This document shows, one piece after another, positions 8,539 through 19,710 of a stretch of DNA of 64,000 nt. The notes beneath the pieces are model-generated. The model did not search any database. It saw only the letters and a list, made by a program, of their open reading frames with translations, and had not been told where the DNA came from. The DNA comes from Lacrimispora amygdalina (lineage in GTDB: Bacteria > Bacillota > Clostridia > Lachnospirales > Lachnospiraceae), in assembly GCF_900205965.1 (NCBI RefSeq), contig NZ_OAOF01000008.1:62001-126000 (forward strand), given 5' to 3'. Within the stretch, counting starts at the first letter, position 1. Every line of letters begins with the position of its first letter. Both the position numbers and the translations under genes were made by a program.

Positions 8539-8583
8539 CATTCAAAATGTTCATTCAAAAATGTATATAATACACTATATAAT
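8539..8583 (+). promoter_or_regulatory. Promoter region with 13-bp spaced direct repeats before the sugar ABC operon
   Basis: CATTCAAAATGT (8539-8550) is followed by CATTCAAAAATGT (8552-8564), a direct repeat with a 13-base period. TATAAT boxes are at 8566-8571 and 8578-8583. No good -35 box is present: TTCAAA at 8554-8559 has an 18-base spacer to the second TATAAT. A weak -35 overlapped by direct repeats is what an AraC-type activator would use, so the adjacent YesN-type regulator is the likely binder. Confidence 0.5.
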
Positions 8584-8631
8584 ACAGATAACATGATAAA
8601 AGTCAACAATAAATTTTGGGGAGGTATTTTT

Positions 8632-9990
8632 ATGAAGTTAAAAAAACTAGCTGCATTAAGTCTTGCTCTGGCCGCAGTCCTTGCATTTTCCGGCTGTACG
8701 AAAGAGGAGAATGTTCCGCAGAAAAGTACAGCGGCGGGGGAAAGCTCATCGGCAGAGGCCAAGACCTCAGAAGCATCGGAAAAAAGCAGTGTGACGCTAT
8801 CCTTTATGGCAAGTCAGGACTGGATTCAGGATGCAGAAATTGAGCTGTCTAAAAAATTTACGGAAGAAACCGGAATTAAGGTTGATTATCAGATCATACC
8901 TTCCGACCAGTATGTAAATCTTCTGATGACAAAATTAAACACTGGGGAGTGTACGGACATTTTTGGGGCACAGAGCGGTAAATTTGATATTAAGGCTCAG
9001 ATTAATGTGGAGAAAAATGCCGTTGATCTGACAAAAACCTCTTGGGGCAGTCAGGTGGAGCCATTGGTTGCGGATCAGCTTTCCGTAGATGGAAAACTGT
9101 ATGGCCAGCCAATTCAGGACGTATCATCTGTCTGGGCAATTGGCTATAACAAACAGATTTTTAAAAAGCTCAATCTTGAAATACCAAAGGATTATGAAAG
9201 CTTTAAAAAGGTCTGCGATACAATTAAGACCGCAGGAATCACGCCCATCTATGAGTGTGTGTCAGATGGCTGGCATCATACACTCTGGCTTCCGGAAACC
9301 GGAGTTCAGGCAGAGACAAAGGACCCTGGCATTGTTGATAAATGGAACAACAATGAAGCTGCCTTTTTAGGGAATGAAACCTTAATGACGATTTTAAATC
9401 AGATGAATGACATGGTTGCAGAAGGCTACTGGGGAGAAGACTATATGTCTAATACCTACGCAGATTCTGCTAAAAACATAGCATCAGGCCAATATGCAAT
9501 GACAATTGCAAATCAGGGTTTTGGAGTGGAAGTAAATAAGGTTAATCCTGAAATTGCAGTAGATGACATTGGTTATTTTATAATTCCGCTGGCTGACAAC
9601 CAGACATTAAACGTAAATCCGGCAGGCCCTGCAAGATTCATATTCAGCGGGTCTAAGCACGCAGCAGAAGCACAGCAGTATTTAGAGTTCTTGGCCAGGG
9701 AAGAAAATCTTAAGTACCTCACTGAAAATGTAGGCAAGTTCAATAAACTGCCCTTTAACAATGCGCCCAGCATGTATACGGAAACGATACAGGATTTTTA
9801 CAACCGGTATGACAAGAAAGGGACTGTAATTCAGACAGCTGTAAAATATGTAAATCCTCAATGGAGTGAAATGGGAGCCAACTTATCTGCCATGATCGTG
9901 GGGGAAATGACTCCGAAGGAAGTGCTGGCATCTATTGATGAAGTCAGAGCCCAGCAGGCAAAGGCAGCAGGAGATCAGGCCTGGAAATGA
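8632..9990 (+). CDS. ABC sugar importer, extracellular solute-binding lipoprotein
   Basis: This 452-residue protein has a lipoprotein signal peptide with the lipid-attachment Cys22 (AFSGC), then a Ser/Ala/Glu-rich linker, then a family 1 extracellular sugar-binding fold (SVTLSFMASQDWIQDAEIEL onward). It would capture an oligosaccharide outside the membrane for the two permeases encoded next. An upstream extension to 8443 is possible in frame but would encode no signal; the ATG at 8632 follows GGGGAGG. No ATPase gene is in this operon, as is common for such systems that share an MsmX-like ATPase. Confidence 0.92.
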   Translation: MKLKKLAALSLALAAVLAFSGCTKEENVPQKSTAAGESSSAEAKTSEASEKSSVTLSFMASQDWIQDAEIELSKKFTEETGIKVDYQIIPSDQYVNLLMTKLNTGECTDIFGAQSGKFDIKAQINVEKNAVDLTKTSWGSQVEPLVADQLSVDGKLYGQPIQDVSSVWAIGYNKQIFKKLNLEIPKDYESFKKVCDTIKTAGITPIYECVSDGWHHTLWLPETGVQAETKDPGIVDKWNNNEAAFLGNETLMTILNQMNDMVAEGYWGEDYMSNTYADSAKNIASGQYAMTIANQGFGVEVNKVNPEIAVDDIGYFIIPLADNQTLNVNPAGPARFIFSGSKHAAEAQQYLEFLAREENLKYLTENVGKFNKLPFNNAPSMYTETIQDFYNRYDKKGTVIQTAVKYVNPQWSEMGANLSAMIVGEMTPKEVLASIDEVRAQQAKAAGDQAWK

Positions 9991-10025
9991 CAGCTTGGAA
10001 GATCAGTTGAAAGAGAGTGTATATT

Positions 10026-10904
10026 ATGAATAGAAAAAAGATATATCCTACATGGTTTGCGGCTGGAGCATTGCTCTTATATACAGTGTTATTCGTCCTT
10101 CCGGGAGTGATTGGAATCGGCTATTCCTTTACGGACTGGTCATCTTATTCAGACCAGCTGAAGTTTGTGGGGCTGGAGAATTTTAAGACTGTATTCTCAG
10201 CCGATGGAAATTATTTAAAAATCATGAAAAACACTCTGGTATTCACTCTTGGAACAACTGTAATAAAAAATTTACTGGGGCTTGCGCTTGCAGTTCTGCT
10301 TACAAAGTCCATCCGCTTACTGAATTTTCACCGGGGAGTCATGTTTATGCCTTCTGTGCTTTCTACCCTGATCCTTGGTATGATCTTCACCTCCATACTG
10401 AATCCGTCAACCGGGTTATTAAACACTTTTCTCCGTGGAATCGGGCTTGGTGTTCTTGCAAAGCCCTGGCTTACCAGTCCGGCGTTTGCTTTCAAATCTG
10501 TGATGGCTGTGGATATCTGGAGAGGGACCGGTTATATCATGACTATCCTGATTGCAGGAATCCTGTCAATATCATCGGATTATTATGAGGCCTGCAGCAT
10601 TGACGGGGCTTCTGGCTGGCAGAAGTTCCGCTTTATCACGCTGCCGCTGCTTCTGCCCACCCTGGCGACAACCACTGTTTTAAATGTAATATACGGGCTG
10701 AAGGTCTTTGACATGATATATGCTTTAACAAACGGAGGTCCGGGAAGGGCGACAACGGAGGTACTTTATACGGCAGTATTTAAAAAATTCGGTACTGGTC
10801 AATATGCTATTGGTACGGCTCTTTCCTCCGTTATGTTTTTATTCATGGTGTTTATTGGATTTTTTATGATCCGCCTGATGACGAAAGACGAGGTGCAGGA
10901 ATAA
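10026..10904 (+). CDS. ABC sugar importer permease, MalF/UgpA-like
   Basis: This 292-residue protein has six predicted membrane segments. The EAA motif near residues 185-205 (YYEACSIDGASGWQKFRFITLPLL) contacts the ATPase. A GTG at 10017 in frame is also possible, but the ATG at 10026 has the better spacing to AAGAGAG. It forms a heterodimer with the next gene product, which it overlaps by one base. The neighbouring GH31 enzyme suggests the cargo is an alpha-linked oligosaccharide. Confidence 0.92.
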   Translation: MNRKKIYPTWFAAGALLLYTVLFVLPGVIGIGYSFTDWSSYSDQLKFVGLENFKTVFSADGNYLKIMKNTLVFTLGTTVIKNLLGLALAVLLTKSIRLLNFHRGVMFMPSVLSTLILGMIFTSILNPSTGLLNTFLRGIGLGVLAKPWLTSPAFAFKSVMAVDIWRGTGYIMTILIAGILSISSDYYEACSIDGASGWQKFRFITLPLLLPTLATTTVLNVIYGLKVFDMIYALTNGGPGRATTEVLYTAVFKKFGTGQYAIGTALSSVMFLFMVFIGFFMIRLMTKDEVQE

Positions 10905-11731
10905 TGAAAGCAAATAAGAAAGCCGCCGCTGCTGCAGTAAATGCAGCGGCGTGGCTCATAACAGCAATCTGTCTCGTTCCCATGCTGCTGATATTGTTAA
11001 ATTCCTTGAAAGACAGTCTTGGGGCTTCGGAAATGAATTTAGGGTTTCCGGCACTTCCCATTCAGTGGAGCAATTTTCTTGTAGTAATTGAAAAGGGAAA
11101 GCTCCTTACATCGTTTATGAACAGCTGTATCTATTCTGTTTTAAGCGTTTTACTTTGTACCATACTTGCCTCCATGGCTTCTTATGTATTTTCAAGAAAC
11201 AGATCAAAATGGAATCGTTTTCTGTATTTGTATATGGTGCTTGGAATTACCATGCCGGTTAATTATGTGGCATTGACAAAAGTGATGATGTTACTTAAAC
11301 TAAATAATACAAGGCTGGGTATCGTCCTTTTGTATACGGCTATGCAGCTGCCGTTTTCGGTATTTCTGATACATGGTTTTGTGGCAAAGCTTCCGGCAGA
11401 GCTTGATGAAGCAGCAGTCATCGATGGCTGCTCTCCGGTCAGATTGTTTGTTTCCGTAATTCTTCCGCTGCTGAAGCCTGCCGTTGCCACGGTAATTGTG
11501 CTGACCTTTTTAAATACCTGGAATGAATTCGTTTCTCCGCTGTATTTTTTAAGCAGTTCTTCGAAATGGCCGATGACCTTATCCGTATATAATTTTTTTG
11601 GTATGTATTTTAAAGACTGGAATCTGGTATGTGCAGATATTTTGCTGACCAGCCTTCCGGTAATCCTGGTGTATCTGCTGGGACAGAAATATATTGTATC
11701 CGGCATGACCGCCGGAGCGGTGAAAGGATAG
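10904..11731 (+). CDS. ABC sugar importer permease, MalG/UgpE-like
   Basis: This 275-residue partner permease has an unusually Ala/Lys-rich N-terminus, six membrane segments and an EAA loop (ELDEAAVIDGCSPVRLFVSVILPLL) at about residues 167-190. Its ATG overlaps the stop codon of the first permease (TAATG), which indicates coupled translation and equal amounts of both subunits. It belongs to the same family 1 carbohydrate uptake system as the lipoprotein two genes upstream. Confidence 0.92.
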   Translation: MKANKKAAAAAVNAAAWLITAICLVPMLLILLNSLKDSLGASEMNLGFPALPIQWSNFLVVIEKGKLLTSFMNSCIYSVLSVLLCTILASMASYVFSRNRSKWNRFLYLYMVLGITMPVNYVALTKVMMLLKLNNTRLGIVLLYTAMQLPFSVFLIHGFVAKLPAELDEAAVIDGCSPVRLFVSVILPLLKPAVATVIVLTFLNTWNEFVSPLYFLSSSSKWPMTLSVYNFFGMYFKDWNLVCADILLTSLPVILVYLLGQKYIVSGMTAGAVKG

Positions 11732-11735
11732 CGTT

Positions 11736-14177
11736 ATGTCAGATAATAGTAGCAGACAGGTTGTCATAGAGTTGGGGGAACTAAACCTGGCTTACAGAGC
11801 AGTCACATCAAATATCATCCATTGCAGCTGCAGCAAAGACGGAAAGAAACCGTTAACATCCCCTCTGGGAATTGATCCGAAGGAGCAGGGGAATCTGGAG
11901 TGCAGGAATACGCAGGCAGCACATTATTTTGGAAATGAAAGGTTGAATGCAGAGGTTGACATAAGGTCTGGAGCAGTGCGCTGGACTCATGGAGAATCAG
12001 GAAGGCTGCTGTTTGAAGAAGGGGGAAGGGAACTGGAGGAGATACCGGTCTATCATTATAGTGCAAATACGGAGAACCTGGATGTACAGCGGGTGAAAAC
12101 GGTAGACGGAGAACGGAATTTTATAAAGAATCTGGACCGCCAAAAGGTAAGGACTGCTTACCGGGGAAAACTGTATTTTAACTGGCAGGAGAGCGAACGG
12201 ATTCATGGATTGGGGCAGGGCGAGGAAGGAATCTATAATTATAGAGGAACGACCCAGTATCTGTATCAGCATAACATGAGAACTCCGATGCCGGTTATAA
12301 TTTCAGACCGTGGATATGGGATATTGTTCGACTGCGGTTCGCTGATGACGTTCAATGATGATTCCCGGGGTTCTTATGTGAATTTTGATACGGTGGATCA
12401 GCTTTCCTACTATATTATACAGGGAGATAATCTGGATGAAATAATTTCAGGCGTCAGAAGGCTGACTGGTCATGCTCCCATGCTGCCCAAATGGTCTTTT
12501 GGGTATATTCAGTCAAAGGAGGCTTATCATACCCAGGAAGAACTCCTCAGTGTGGTAAATGAATACAGGAAGAGGGAGATTCCAATTGACGGGATTGTGC
12601 AGGACTGGAATACCTGGGAGCAAGGAAAATGGGGGAATAAGATACTGGATAAGTCCCGTTATCCGGATTTTACCGCAGCAGTAAGGGAGCTGCACAGGAA
12701 ACATACTCACATAATGGTATCCGTATGGCCCAATATGAGCTCTGAGGGAGAAAATTATGAGGAGTTTTTAAGTAAAAACCTGCTGTTAAATGATTGTTCC
12801 ACTTATGATGCATTTAATCCGGAAGCTAGAGAGGTATATTGGAAACAGCTTGAACAGGAACTTTTTTCGGCGGGTGTGGATGCGTGGTGGTGCGATTCCA
12901 CAGAGCCGTTTTCCGGGCCTGACTGGAAGGGAAGCTATAAAAGGGAGCCGTGGGAAAGGTATTTACTTGTGGGAGAAGAACATAAGAAATACTTAGATCC
13001 CGGAACAGCTAATTTATATGGTGCGGTTCATGCCAGAGGAATCTATGAGAATCAGAGAAAACGTTGCGGGAATAAGCGGGTCTTAAATTTAACCCGCTCC
13101 GGCTATGCAGGTTCTCAGGCATATGGTACGGTTCTCTGGTCAGGTGATATCTGCGCAACCTGGGAAACGTTACAAAGGCAGATCCGGGAAGGCTTGAATT
13201 TCTGCATGAGTGGGCACCCTTACTGGACTCTGGATGCAGGCGGTTTCTTTGTCGTTAAGGACAACTGGAAGAAACGTGGCTGCGGCTGCCAGAATGATCC
13301 GGAACCCAAATGGTTCTGGCAGGGGGGCTTTGAGCTGGGGACAGAAGATGCAGCTTACCGGGAGCTTTATGTAAGATGGCTTCAGTTTTGCGCTTTTCTT
13401 CCCATGTTCCGCTCCCATGGAACCGATACCCCAAGAGAAATCTGGAACTTCGGAGAGCCTGGTACCATGTTTTATGATGCAATTGAGCAATGCATTCGTA
13501 TGAGATACCGGCTTTTACCATATACCTATTCGCTGGCAGGAAAGGTGATGCTGCATGATTATACCATGTTCCGCAGCCTGCTGTTTGATTTTCCGTATGA
13601 CGAGACTGCCTGTGAATTGGGTTCCCAGTTCATGTATGGGGACTCCCTGCTGGTTTGCCCTGTAACAGAACCAATGTATTATGAGCCGGAAAACTGCAGC
13701 TTAGAAACAAAGAAGCAATGGAACTGCTATCTCCCCTCTGGTTTTTGCTGGTATGATTTTCATACAGGCGAAAAATACAAAGGCGGACAGTGGATAACAG
13801 TGAATGCAGCTATTGACCGGATACCTGTATTTGTGCGGGAAGGCGCAATTATTCCCATGGAGCAGGGACTTCAATATACCCAAGAAGCTGTTAATACCCC
13901 ATTTGAATTCCACATATATGAAGGAAAAGATGGATTTTTTGAATTGTACGAGGATGCAGGAGATGGATACGAATATGAAAGCGGAAAGTATAACATGATT
14001 CCGGTTTCATGGAATAATACAGAAAAAGAGCTGAGTATCGGTGAAAGCAGTCATGTATTTTCCCAGTCTATAACCAGACGTACCTGTGTAATATATACTG
14101 CCTCCGGAAGAACTAAGACATTTTCTTATAATGGAAAAGCGTTGAAAATAAAACTTGAAGGTGCGGAACAGGAATAA
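11736..14177 (+). CDS. GH31 family glycosidase, alpha-xylosidase-like
   Basis: This 813-residue cytosolic enzyme (no signal peptide) belongs to glycoside hydrolase family 31. The catalytic nucleophile is the Asp in DAWWCDSTEPF (about residue 387) and the acid/base Asp lies in VLWSGDICATW (about residue 471). The DAWWxDxTEP form of the nucleophile motif is found in GH31 alpha-xylosidases, so removal of alpha-xylose from imported oligosaccharides is a reasonable guess; alpha-glucosidase activity is the alternative. It is the last gene of the ABC importer operon and starts 4 bases after the second permease. Confidence 0.85.
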   Translation: MSDNSSRQVVIELGELNLAYRAVTSNIIHCSCSKDGKKPLTSPLGIDPKEQGNLECRNTQAAHYFGNERLNAEVDIRSGAVRWTHGESGRLLFEEGGRELEEIPVYHYSANTENLDVQRVKTVDGERNFIKNLDRQKVRTAYRGKLYFNWQESERIHGLGQGEEGIYNYRGTTQYLYQHNMRTPMPVIISDRGYGILFDCGSLMTFNDDSRGSYVNFDTVDQLSYYIIQGDNLDEIISGVRRLTGHAPMLPKWSFGYIQSKEAYHTQEELLSVVNEYRKREIPIDGIVQDWNTWEQGKWGNKILDKSRYPDFTAAVRELHRKHTHIMVSVWPNMSSEGENYEEFLSKNLLLNDCSTYDAFNPEAREVYWKQLEQELFSAGVDAWWCDSTEPFSGPDWKGSYKREPWERYLLVGEEHKKYLDPGTANLYGAVHARGIYENQRKRCGNKRVLNLTRSGYAGSQAYGTVLWSGDICATWETLQRQIREGLNFCMSGHPYWTLDAGGFFVVKDNWKKRGCGCQNDPEPKWFWQGGFELGTEDAAYRELYVRWLQFCAFLPMFRSHGTDTPREIWNFGEPGTMFYDAIEQCIRMRYRLLPYTYSLAGKVMLHDYTMFRSLLFDFPYDETACELGSQFMYGDSLLVCPVTEPMYYEPENCSLETKKQWNCYLPSGFCWYDFHTGEKYKGGQWITVNAAIDRIPVFVREGAIIPMEQGLQYTQEAVNTPFEFHIYEGKDGFFELYEDAGDGYEYESGKYNMIPVSWNNTEKELSIGESSHVFSQSITRRTCVIYTASGRTKTFSYNGKALKIKLEGAEQE

Positions 14178-14184
14178 TGATAAT

Positions 14185-14227
14185 CGGAGAAATGTACCAG
14201 TGGCAGAGGTGCATTCCTCCGGTTTTT
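14185..14227 (+). terminator. Terminator of the ABC sugar/GH31 operon
   Basis: CGGAGAAATG (14185-14194) pairs with CATTCCTCCG (14212-14221) with one A-C mismatch, followed by T5. It lies between the convergent GH31 and methyltransferase genes. Confidence 0.6.
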
Positions 14228-14234
14228 AACAGTT

Positions 14235-14993
14235 TTATCGTTTGACTGAATACACCATCAGCTGAAGCTCTTTTGGGGTTTCTGGTTTTCCGTAATAGTT
14301 GGAATAAGTCTCTTTAATCACCATGTTTCTTTGCTTAAAAATCACATCCAGTTCCTTACGGGAATAAAGCCGGATGGGGTCACCAAAAATAATTTCAGGT
14401 TTGACTAAAGGATCACCGTAAGGGAGGGTTTTACCGCCGTAAAGCATGATCTTCTTTTTGCTGTTCCACTCAAACAGGGAGAGGGAAAGGGTAGTTTCTC
14501 CTGCTTCCCAGCCGGTTGCCGGAAAATGTGATTCTGCATATTCTGCATTGCATACATCCATAAAATGTTTTCCCCCAGGCTTTAATGCACTTGCTATTAC
14601 ATCAAATATCTTTAAGTTCTCTTTATCGTTTTCCAGATAACCAATCGCGCCGTCTGCCAGATTTAACACAGCATCAAATTCCTGATTAAATTTAAGATCA
14701 CGGATATCTGAAAGAATAAACCGGGCGCTTAACCCCTCTGCCTTTGCCGTATTTTCAGCATCAGTAATATAGTCTCTGGTAATGTCGGCGCCCACAACTT
14801 CAAATCCTCTTCTGGCCAGCTCCAGACTATGTCTTCCGAATCCGCAGGCCAGATCCAGAATCCTCTGGTTTTTTCTTAAGTCCAGTGCTTTAATAATAAA
14901 GTCTGTCTGGTGTCTGGTATCCTCCACCCAGGATTGGTTCTTAATATCAAGGCTCCACATCGTTTTATACCAGTCTGATTCTTTTGCTATCAT
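14235..14993 (-). CDS. Class I SAM-dependent methyltransferase
   Basis: This 252-residue protein has a Rossmann-type methyltransferase core with motif I ILDLACGFGRHSLEL (about residues 42-56), an acidic end of strand 2 (VVGADITRDYI) and motif IV VLNLADGAIGY. The substrate is unknown; small-molecule methylation is more likely than DNA or rRNA. A TTG at 15008 would add five residues, but GGAGG inside that stretch lies about 9 bases before the ATG at 14993, which is taken as the start. It is a single gene, convergent with the GH31 operon, and has no evident functional link to its neighbours. Confidence 0.85.
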   Translation of the reverse strand: MIAKESDWYKTMWSLDIKNQSWVEDTRHQTDFIIKALDLRKNQRILDLACGFGRHSLELARRGFEVVGADITRDYITDAENTAKAEGLSARFILSDIRDLKFNQEFDAVLNLADGAIGYLENDKENLKIFDVIASALKPGGKHFMDVCNAEYAESHFPATGWEAGETTLSLSLFEWNSKKKIMLYGGKTLPYGDPLVKPEIIFGDPIRLYSRKELDVIFKQRNMVIKETYSNYYGKPETPKELQLMVYSVKR

Positions 14994-15105
14994 TTTCGTA
15001 TCCTCCAATTATTGATTGCCGGCATCATTTATTTTAAACGAATTAAACAAAAAACAGTAGACTTGAATTGAAAAATATGGTATGATTGATAATAGAGTGC
15101 GACCA

Positions 15106-15131
15106 TGTGCAAAGTACTTATTTTGTGCAAA
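15106..15131. repeat. TGTGCAAA direct repeat upstream of licT
   Basis: TGTGCAAA occurs at 15106-15113 and again at 15124-15131, an 18-base period, in the 336-base gap between the methyltransferase and licT genes. It may be a regulator site for either divergent gene. The rest of that gap holds a TATACT box (15194-15199) with no good -35 and the RAT/terminator leader of licT. Confidence 0.35.
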
Positions 15132-15221
15132 TTCGACAAAAACACAGTATATGTTTATAGGATTTGTATATAGATCTCCATAGATTTACATGGTATACTG
15201 TTCTTAGAAAATAGATGTGTA

Positions 15222-15315
15222 GTTTGTGACTGGTAAAGCAGGCAAGATCTACAGGGTTGATATCACATGTTAGCGGAATGTGATAAGTGGTCCTTGTAGC
15301 TTGTCTATTTTTTTT
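15222..15315 (+). promoter_or_regulatory. RAT antiterminator site and terminator in the licT leader
   Basis: GTTTGTGACTGGTAAAGCAG followed by GCAAGA (15222-15247) resembles the ribonucleic antiterminator (RAT) site bound by LicT/BglG proteins. Its 3' end overlaps the left arm of a long imperfect hairpin: 15243-15256 pairs with 15291-15303, with an inner perfect 8-bp stem 15261-15268/15278-15285, followed by T8 at 15308-15315. Binding of LicT to the RAT would block the terminator, so licT probably controls its own expression. Confidence 0.65.
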
Positions 15316-15329
15316 ATCTGAAGGGGCTT

Positions 15330-16169
15330 ATGAAGATAGAGAAGGTTCTGAATAATAATATGGTATTAACTTATAATACTGAAGGAAAAGAAATCATACT
15401 GAAAGGGAAATCCATCGGTTTTGGTAAGAAAAAAGGCGATGAGGTGGACCACAAACTGGTAGAGCGGGTCTTTATTCAGAATGATAAGCGTGATGCCCGT
15501 CATTTTGAAGAATATTTTGCCAAGCTTCCTCAGGAATACTGGGAGATCAGCGAGCAGACTGCTGATTTTGCCAAGAATGAGTTTGGAATGCAGCTGGATA
15601 CCAGGATTATACTGACAATTTGTGATCATATTGCAGGTGCAGTTGAGCGTTACAAAGAAGGAGTTATTCTTCGTAATGCCATGCTCTGGGAAGGCAAACG
15701 GTTTTATCCCAATGAATTTAAGGTTGGTCAGTATGCAGTTGATTTAATCCGGAGAAGACTTAATATTTCCATGGAAGAGGATGAAGCCATGTTTCTCGCG
15801 TTCCACTTTGTCTATGGTCAGAACAACAGACAGGAATCTGACAATCTGGAATTAATTACGGGAATTATCCGGGATATTGTGGATATTGTTGAAGCTGCTT
15901 ATCAGGTAAAACTAAATACGGAAACCTGGGATTACCGGCGTTTCGTAACTCACATTCGTTTTTTTGCACAGCGCATGCTGCAGAACAAGCAGTATGAATC
16001 CACAGATGATGAATGGTATCAGCTTCTAAAAAATAAATACCGCAAATCATACAACTGCATTGTTAAAATTGCGGATTATATTCATGACCGGTACTATTAT
16101 GAGATGGACCGGGAAGAGATGATGTATCTGATGATTCACATAGAAAAAGTAACGAGAGAACTGATTTAA
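15330..16169 (+). CDS. licT: LicT/BglG-type transcription antiterminator with two PRDs
   Basis: This 279-residue protein has an N-terminal co-antiterminator RNA-binding domain (residues 1-55, starting KIEKVLNNNMVLTYN) and two PTS regulation domains. Each PRD carries conserved histidines (CDHIAGAVERY and AFHFVYG in PRD1, THIRFFAQRM and YLMIHIEKV in PRD2) that are phosphorylated by HPr and by the cognate EII. When beta-glucoside is present the protein binds RAT sites and prevents termination. RAT-like sequences lie on both sides of this gene, so it likely regulates itself and the bglP operon downstream. Confidence 0.93.
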   Translation: MKIEKVLNNNMVLTYNTEGKEIILKGKSIGFGKKKGDEVDHKLVERVFIQNDKRDARHFEEYFAKLPQEYWEISEQTADFAKNEFGMQLDTRIILTICDHIAGAVERYKEGVILRNAMLWEGKRFYPNEFKVGQYAVDLIRRRLNISMEEDEAMFLAFHFVYGQNNRQESDNLELITGIIRDIVDIVEAAYQVKLNTETWDYRRFVTHIRFFAQRMLQNKQYESTDDEWYQLLKNKYRKSYNCIVKIADYIHDRYYYEMDREEMMYLMIHIEKVTRELI

Positions 16170-16180
16170 AACAGAGAGTT

Positions 16181-16274
16181 GGGATTGTTACCGGACCGGA
16201 AGGTCTGGGCAGGACCCTGCACATAAGCAACTGCTGGTATAGAAGAGCAGCCTGCTTTTGGCAGGGTCTTTTTT
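16181..16274 (+). promoter_or_regulatory. RAT antiterminator site and terminator before bglP
   Basis: GGGATTGTTACCGGACC (16181-16197) and the matching 3' half GGTCTGGGCAGGACCC (16202-16217) form a hairpin that resembles the LicT RAT consensus GGATTGTTAC...GGCAGG. Its 3' end overlaps the left arm of a terminator: GACCCTGC 16213-16220 pairs with GCAGGGTC 16261-16268, then T6. This is the standard LicT-controlled switch and governs bglP and the genes behind it. Confidence 0.85.
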
Positions 16275-16344
16275 ATATTTTTATAGAATGATAAGGTGCC
16301 TTTACTGTATACCTTTTCAGATAAATTGAAAAATAGCCTTATAA

Positions 16345-18231
<1,887 letters not shown>

Positions 18232-18237
18232 TAATGA

Positions 18238-19689
<1,452 letters not shown>

Positions 19690-19710
19690 TATAACAGGGG
19701 AGTTTTAAAT

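Noticed and set aside
8484-8762. N-terminal extension of the YesM kinase up to 8762
   Set aside because: It would overlap the divergent lipoprotein gene and its signal peptide; the ATG at 8483 has a ribosome site.
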